Below are positions 60,239 through 64,000 of a stretch of DNA of 64,000 nucleotides, in pieces. This DNA is from Halomonas maura (GTDB lineage: Bacteria > Pseudomonadota > Gammaproteobacteria > Pseudomonadales > Halomonadaceae): assembly GCF_030409305.1 (NCBI RefSeq), contig NZ_JAUFPQ010000017.1:132106-196105 (forward strand), given 5' to 3'. Below the pieces are notes generated by a model, which was given only the letters and a program-made list of their open reading frames with translations, had not been told where the DNA came from and did not search any database. Made by a program: the position numbers and the translations under genes. Numbering within the stretch: the stretch's first letter is position 1; each line of letters opens with the position of its first letter.

Positions 60239-61138
60239 ATGACGATCCCGCCCCGTGTCACCCTGGCCGCCACCGCCCATGAACCCGCCGTCGAGCTGCC
60301 CGCCATCGGCCAGGGCACCTGGTTCATGGGCGAGGGCCTCGCTCCCCGAGCCGACGAGGTGCGTGCCCTCCAGCAGGGCCTGGAACGTGGCCTGAGGCTG
60401 ATCGACACCGCCGAGATGTACGGCGACGGCGGCGCCGAGGAAGTGGCCGGCGAGGCCCTGGCGGGTCGCCGCGAGGAGGCCTTCCTGGTCTCCAAGGTAT
60501 ATCCCTGGAATGCCGGGCGGGACACCGCGATCGCCGCCTGCGAGGCGAGCCTCAAGCGACTCGGCACCGACCACCTCGACCTCTACCTGCTGCACTGGCC
60601 CGGCGGCATCCCCCTGGACGAGACCCTGGAGGCCTTCGAGCGGCTGCGCGCCGCCGGCAAGATCCGCCGCTTCGGCGTCTCCAACTTCGACGTGGATGAC
60701 ATGGACGCCCTGCTGGCCACGCCCGGCGGCAATGACTGCGCCGTCAACCAGGTGCTCTACCACCTGGGCTCGCGGGGCATCGAGCATGCGCTGCGCCCCT
60801 GGCAGCGCGACCACGGCATGCCGCTGATGGCCTACTGTCCGCTGGCCCAGGGCGGCCGGCTGCGCCGGCGGCTGCTCGACCATCCGGAGGTGCTGGCGGT
60901 GGCCGCCGAGCGCGAGCTGACCCCGGCCCAGCTGCTGCTGGCCTGGGCGATCCGCCCGGTCGACGGAAGGCGTGGCGACGCCCGGCGTGACGTCATCGCC
61001 ATTCCCAAGGCCGTGCAGCCCGGCCACGTCAGCGACAACGCCGACGCCCTCGACGTGAGCCTGGACGAGGACGCCCTGGCCCGGCTCGATGCCGCCTTCC
61101 CGGCGCCGACACGCAAGGCGCCGCTGGATATCGTCTAG
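60239..61138 (+). CDS. aldo/keto reductase
   Basis: A 299-residue NADPH-dependent aldo/keto reductase. The catalytic tetrad is seen in LIDTAEMYGDGGAEEV (Asp, Tyr), FLVSKVYPWNAGRD (Lys) and LDLYLLHWPGG (His), then FGVSNFDVDDM and PKAVQPGHVSDNADAL for cofactor binding. Likely reduces aldehydes or ketones; exact substrate unknown. Its last codon and stop (GTC TAG) lie inside the CTAG that borders a palindromic element. AGAGGAAG is six bases upstream of the ATG. An AT-rich stretch near 60198-60205 (TATATA) may be the promoter. Confidence 0.9.
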   Translation: MTIPPRVTLAATAHEPAVELPAIGQGTWFMGEGLAPRADEVRALQQGLERGLRLIDTAEMYGDGGAEEVAGEALAGRREEAFLVSKVYPWNAGRDTAIAACEASLKRLGTDHLDLYLLHWPGGIPLDETLEAFERLRAAGKIRRFGVSNFDVDDMDALLATPGGNDCAVNQVLYHLGSRGIEHALRPWQRDHGMPLMAYCPLAQGGRLRRRLLDHPEVLAVAAERELTPAQLLLAWAIRPVDGRRGDARRDVIAIPKAVQPGHVSDNADALDVSLDEDALARLDAAFPAPTRKAPLDIV

Positions 61139-61302
61139 CAGCCTGTCGGACTTAACGCTGATCTACTGTGAATCCCGGACTGTCGGCCAACTTCATTCGA
61201 TCGATGTCATTAAATAGCGCGCTATTCGCCTCAATCGATCGATGAAGTTGACTCGAAATCCGTGATTTTCGCGACGATCGGTCAAGCCCGACAGACTGCT
61301 AG
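61135..61302. mobile_element. MITE-like palindromic element (about 160 bp) with CTAG flanks
   Basis: Terminal repeats CAGCCTGTCGGACTT (61139-61153) and AAGCCCGACAGACTG (61284-61298) pair at 13 of 15 positions, and CTAG stands immediately outside both ends (61135-61138, 61299-61302), as a 4-bp target duplication would. Nested inner arms CAACTTCAT/ATGAAGTTG (61188-61196, 61242-61250) and the central palindrome AATAGCGCGCTATT (61213-61226) make the whole unit fold back on itself. It encodes nothing, so it would need a transposase in trans. The ends recall IS1182-like elements, which is only an impression. Confidence 0.65.
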
Positions 61303-61424
61303 GGGGCACGCCGCTATGGCGTTCCCCCCGCTCGCCTGGCGATAATCCCTGGACGCCTACGACGCTATCGCTCCACGGCGTCGTCGATACCTCCTCCACG
61401 TTCCGCAGGCCAACGATCGCCCCG

Positions 61425-62345
61425 ATGAAGCACAGACTCCCTTCCCTGCAATCCCTGGTCGCCTTCGAGGCCACGGTGCGACTGGGCTCCATGACGGCAG
61501 CCGCCGAGGAGGAGCGCACGACGCAACCGACCATCTCGCAGCGTATCCGTACCCTGGAGGAGCGGCTGGGCCTCCCGGTGTTCGATCGACAGGGATCCCG
61601 CTTGACGCTGACGGTCCAGGGAGAACGCTTCTTTCGGGAGATCTCGCCCAACCTCAAGGAGATTCGCGATGCCTGCGAGCGACTGATCCACCATGGCCAA
61701 CGACCCTCGCCCTCGGTGACGATCGCCGCTGGCTCGGGCTTCACGCACCTCTGGCTACTGCCACAGCTGCCGGCGCTCAAGCGCGCCTTTCCGGGCTTCA
61801 CCTTCAGGCTGATGCCCATCGATCGCGCCGACGACCCGGAGCGACAGGCCGCCGACATCGCCATCCGTTTCGGTCCCTATAGGCCGCAGGACGCGGGGCG
61901 GCTGGTGGCCAGAGAGGCGGTCTTTCCCGTGTGCCGTCCCGACTATGCGAGCGCCCATGGCCTGACCGATGTGCTCACGGCATCGGATCTCCCGGAGTTG
62001 TCGCTGCTGCACCAGGACATCAAGGATCCGCGCTGGCTCGACTGGACACAGTGGTGCCAGCATGCCGGGCTGAGCCTGGTGCCGAGCGACGACGTCTTCG
62101 CCTACCACAACTATGCCCTGCTGCTGAACGCCGCGCTGGCCGGCCAGGGGGTGGCGCTGGGCTGGTCGCCGCTGGTCGAGGACTACCTGGCGAGCGGTCA
62201 GCTGATCGCACTGGGCCCCCGCGTGACCCGCAAGGACTATGGCTACTGGCTCAACGTCAAGCATCATCGCAGCGCGGTCATCCAGCCGATCGGCGACTGG
62301 CTGATCGATGCCATCCACCGGCAGGAGGCCTGCGCCCGCCGCTGA
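61425..62345 (+). CDS. LysR-family transcriptional regulator
   Basis: A 306-residue LysR regulator. The winged helix-turn-helix is MTAAAEEERTTQPTISQRI (about residues 23-41) with the RTLEERLGLPVFDR recognition wing; the effector domain follows from about residue 90 and resembles the GcvA-like subgroup (DIAIRFGPYRPQDAGRLVARE). It is convergent with the HD-domain gene 137 bp away and the neighbouring oxygenase pair is its possible target, but it is not divergent from them, which is atypical for LysR targets. Confidence 0.88.
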   Translation: MKHRLPSLQSLVAFEATVRLGSMTAAAEEERTTQPTISQRIRTLEERLGLPVFDRQGSRLTLTVQGERFFREISPNLKEIRDACERLIHHGQRPSPSVTIAAGSGFTHLWLLPQLPALKRAFPGFTFRLMPIDRADDPERQAADIAIRFGPYRPQDAGRLVAREAVFPVCRPDYASAHGLTDVLTASDLPELSLLHQDIKDPRWLDWTQWCQHAGLSLVPSDDVFAYHNYALLLNAALAGQGVALGWSPLVEDYLASGQLIALGPRVTRKDYGYWLNVKHHRSAVIQPIGDWLIDAIHRQEACARR

Positions 62346-62482
62346 CACGGCCGGATCGCTGGCCGGGAGAGCTCATTCATGGAGGGAGGGCCACCACGCC
62401 CGAGCGCAGCGGACGCGGGGCGGCGGGTATCGAGGTCACGCGCGCCCGGCCGGGGCTCCCGTGCCGGGCCACGCAAGGGCCG

Positions 62483-63070
62483 TCATGGCTCCAGCGGATG
62501 CTCCTCGCCGATCACCGCCGGGTCGAAGGGCGGGCGCGAGAACACTCGGCGCAGCATCGGCGCGAAGTGCTCGAGCGGCGGCGTCGGATAGTCAGGATCG
62601 AAGGCGGCCTGGTCGTAGCGCTCGCAGAAGTCGACGCAGCTCTGGTACCAGGGATGATCGCGGTAGCGGTCACGTTCGTTCGGGTCGCCGCCGAAGTGGT
62701 GGGCGTAGTAGAACGTCTGGAACAGGCCATGGTGGTGCACCACCCAGGTGACCTCGCCGCGCACGTAGGGGCGAATGATCGCCGCGGCCAGCTGGGAGTG
62801 ATTGTAGGGCGCGAGCTCGTCGCCGAGATCATGCAGCAGGGCGCCGATGATCATGTCCTCGTCGGCGCCATCGGCCTCGGCGCGGGCGGCCGACTGCAGC
62901 GAATGCTCCAGCCGTGAGACCCGGTAGCCGCTCAGGCCATGCTCCAGATGGCGCAGCGCCTGCAGCAGGCGATCCACCAGGCCCTGGTTGAACTGGTCTT
63001 CCAGGCGCTCGAGAAAGACATACTCTTCCCGGGTACCCTCCTTCATCTGTCGGAACGCGACCTGTTCCAT
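62483..63070 (-). CDS. HD-domain oxygenase-like protein (TmpB/PhnZ-like)
   Basis: A 195-residue HD-domain protein. Candidate metal ligands are H56 in RLEHSLQSA, H80 and D81 in ALLHDLGDE, a histidine cluster H112-H114 in VVHHHGLF, and D153 in CERYDQAAF. Small HD proteins with LEHSLQ-type openings include PhnZ and TmpB, mixed-valence di-iron oxygenases that break carbon-phosphorus bonds. The gene directly follows a TauD/gamma-butyrobetaine-type dioxygenase gene (start codon abuts its stop), the TmpA-TmpB arrangement. By that analogy it would release phosphate and glycine betaine from hydroxylated trimethylaminoethylphosphonate; the substrate is unproven. Confidence 0.7.
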   Translation of the reverse strand: MEQVAFRQMKEGTREEYVFLERLEDQFNQGLVDRLLQALRHLEHGLSGYRVSRLEHSLQSAARAEADGADEDMIIGALLHDLGDELAPYNHSQLAAAIIRPYVRGEVTWVVHHHGLFQTFYYAHHFGGDPNERDRYRDHPWYQSCVDFCERYDQAAFDPDYPTPPLEHFAPMLRRVFSRPPFDPAVIGEEHPLEP

Positions 63071-64000
63071 TCAGGCGACCTCCTCGATCGAATCATGGTG
63101 TTTCAGCAGGCTCGCGAAGCGCTCGCGCGGGCCGTCGCTGTCGAGGTAGCAGCCCTGCAGATGGCGATGCCCCTCGCGGGTGTCGTAGCGGGTGCGCCCG
63201 TGCAGCACGCGGCTGTTGTCGAACAGCAGCAGCTCGCCGGCGTCGAGGGCGAAGCGCACCTCGTAGGTCGGGTCCGAGAACAGCTCGCCGAGCCGCTGAC
63301 GCGCGCGGTGGAACAGCCGGGTCTCGGCGTCGCAGAGCAGCGGCAGGGCATCCAGGCGCGGGCTGTAGTGGACCCCGGTCGGATGGCCGTCGTCATCGGT
63401 CTGGATCATGGTGCGATGGGTGACCAGTTGGGTGCCGGCGTCGACGAAGCGGAAGCGCACCGGAATGGTCTTGAGCAGTTCATAACCCTCGGGGGTCTCG
63501 TGGCGCAGCCGCTCGAGCACCTTGAGGCTGTCGACCAGCGTCGAGAGCCCCCCGCTGGTCTCGTTGACCAGGCAGTGCAGCAACTGGATGCCCGGCACCG
63601 GGTTGCGATACGGGTTGTCGGTATGCGGACCGAGCGCCACGCTGCGATAGGCCAGGTCGTTGCCGCTGGGCCGCGAGTAGACCTCGAAGTAGCGGCCGAA
63701 GTTGGTCTCCTTGACATAGCCGTAGTGGCCGCCGACCTGGAGGATGCGCTCGGGGTCGGTGGGCACGCCGTAGAGCACGAGGTAGCCGAAGCGCAGATAG
63801 GCATCCAGCGAGGCCCGGAAGTAGGCCGGCTCCTCGAGCACCCGCCGCCAGTCGAAGCGCACTCGCCGCCGATCCAGGCTGGCGTCCCAGGGCTCGGCCG
63901 CGGGAAAGATCGCGGTGTCGTCGAGCTCGTCGGCCAGCACGCGAAGATCATAGGTCTCGCGATGGCCATCGCTGAACGCGAGCACCACCTGGTGCTCGTC
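63071..64000 (-). CDS. TauD/TfdA-type Fe(II)/2-oxoglutarate dioxygenase (TmpA-/gamma-butyrobetaine hydroxylase-like), 5' end outside window
   Basis: The C-terminal ~310 residues of a 2-oxoglutarate dioxygenase of the gamma-butyrobetaine hydroxylase group. The Fe ligands are seen in ALGPHTDNPYRNPVPGIQLL (HxD) and in LLLFDNSRVLHGRTRYD (distal His), with a downstream arginine for 2-oxoglutarate. The frame runs through base 64000 (DEHQVVLAFSDGH), so the start and probably an N-terminal DUF971-like domain lie beyond the edge; the GTG at 63988 is internal. Paired with the HD gene it resembles TmpA, which hydroxylates 2-trimethylaminoethylphosphonate. Carnitine-type substrates remain an alternative. 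Confidence 0.82.
   Translation of the reverse strand, partial: DEHQVVLAFSDGHRETYDLRVLADELDDTAIFPAAEPWDASLDRRRVRFDWRRVLEEPAYFRASLDAYLRFGYLVLYGVPTDPERILQVGGHYGYVKETNFGRYFEVYSRPSGNDLAYRSVALGPHTDNPYRNPVPGIQLLHCLVNETSGGLSTLVDSLKVLERLRHETPEGYELLKTIPVRFRFVDAGTQLVTHRTMIQTDDDGHPTGVHYSPRLDALPLLCDAETRLFHRARQRLGELFSDPTYEVRFALDAGELLLFDNSRVLHGRTRYDTREGHRHLQGCYLDSDGPRERFASLLKHHDSIEEVA

Overview
The window comes from a high-GC gammaproteobacterium, most likely a halophile of the Halomonadaceae (Halomonas and relatives). This rests on very high third-position GC, a cytochrome bo3 (cyo) operon, THI-box control of tenA and thiC, a glucosylglycerate compatible-solute cassette, Tsx/NupC nucleoside uptake and Shine-Dalgarno-led genes. 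I could not run any search, so family names come from reading motifs and overall protein resemblance. Gene density is high, and no rRNA, tRNA, CRISPR array or prophage was seen.

Layout. 1-4.9 kb: a truncated 3-hydroxyacyl-CoA dehydrogenase, a DmdC-type acyl-CoA dehydrogenase, a YcaD-like MFS transporter and a methyltransferase, all on the minus strand. 5-6.8 kb: a VOC protein, a DUF4870 membrane protein and an LpxL-type acyltransferase. 6.8-10.1 kb: two separate TPP riboswitches controlling tenA and thiC. 10.1-14.1 kb: a GH13_18 sugar phosphorylase convergent with gpgS and a GpgP-like phosphatase, forming a glucosylglycerate synthesis and recycling cassette. 14.4-21.2 kb: a YfaZ-like outer-membrane protein, ackA-pta, a phospholipid-methyltransferase-like enzyme, a class V aminotransferase and a Yip1-family protein. 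21.3-26.2 kb: cyoABCDE. 26.5-27.2 kb: a CBS-CBS-BON protein.

27.4-41.7 kb is a large nucleoside catabolism region. A LacI regulator faces ribokinase, nucleoside hydrolase, transketolase and transaldolase, with a perfect 36-bp palindrome in the divergent region. A DeoR regulator faces tsx-nupC-deoC-deoA-deoB-deoD-cdd, with a CRP-like site and a DeoR-like operator between them. Together these could take nucleosides across both membranes, cleave them, and feed pentoses into the pentose phosphate pathway and deoxyriboses into glyceraldehyde 3-phosphate and acetaldehyde.

41.7-51.6 kb: small accessory genes, including a gamma-glutamylcyclotransferase-like gene with an apparent frameshift in a C-run right after its start codon, a dienelactone hydrolase, an RND efflux pair, a beta-propeller protein, a winged-helix regulator, a DUF899 protein and a VOC protein. 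51.6-57.7 kb: a GST-like protein, a LacI/Gfo-Idh-MocA/ThuA operon preceded by two identical operators 21 bp apart, and an MscS-type channel. 57.8-59.5 kb: an amidoligase translationally coupled to a class I glutamine amidotransferase, the least characterised enzyme system in the window. 59.5-64 kb: a structured intergenic repeat, OsmC, an aldo/keto reductase whose stop codon lies in the flank of a probable 160-bp MITE, a LysR regulator, and an HD-domain/TauD-type oxygenase pair resembling the TmpB/TmpA phosphonate-to-glycine-betaine system. The last gene is cut by the right edge.
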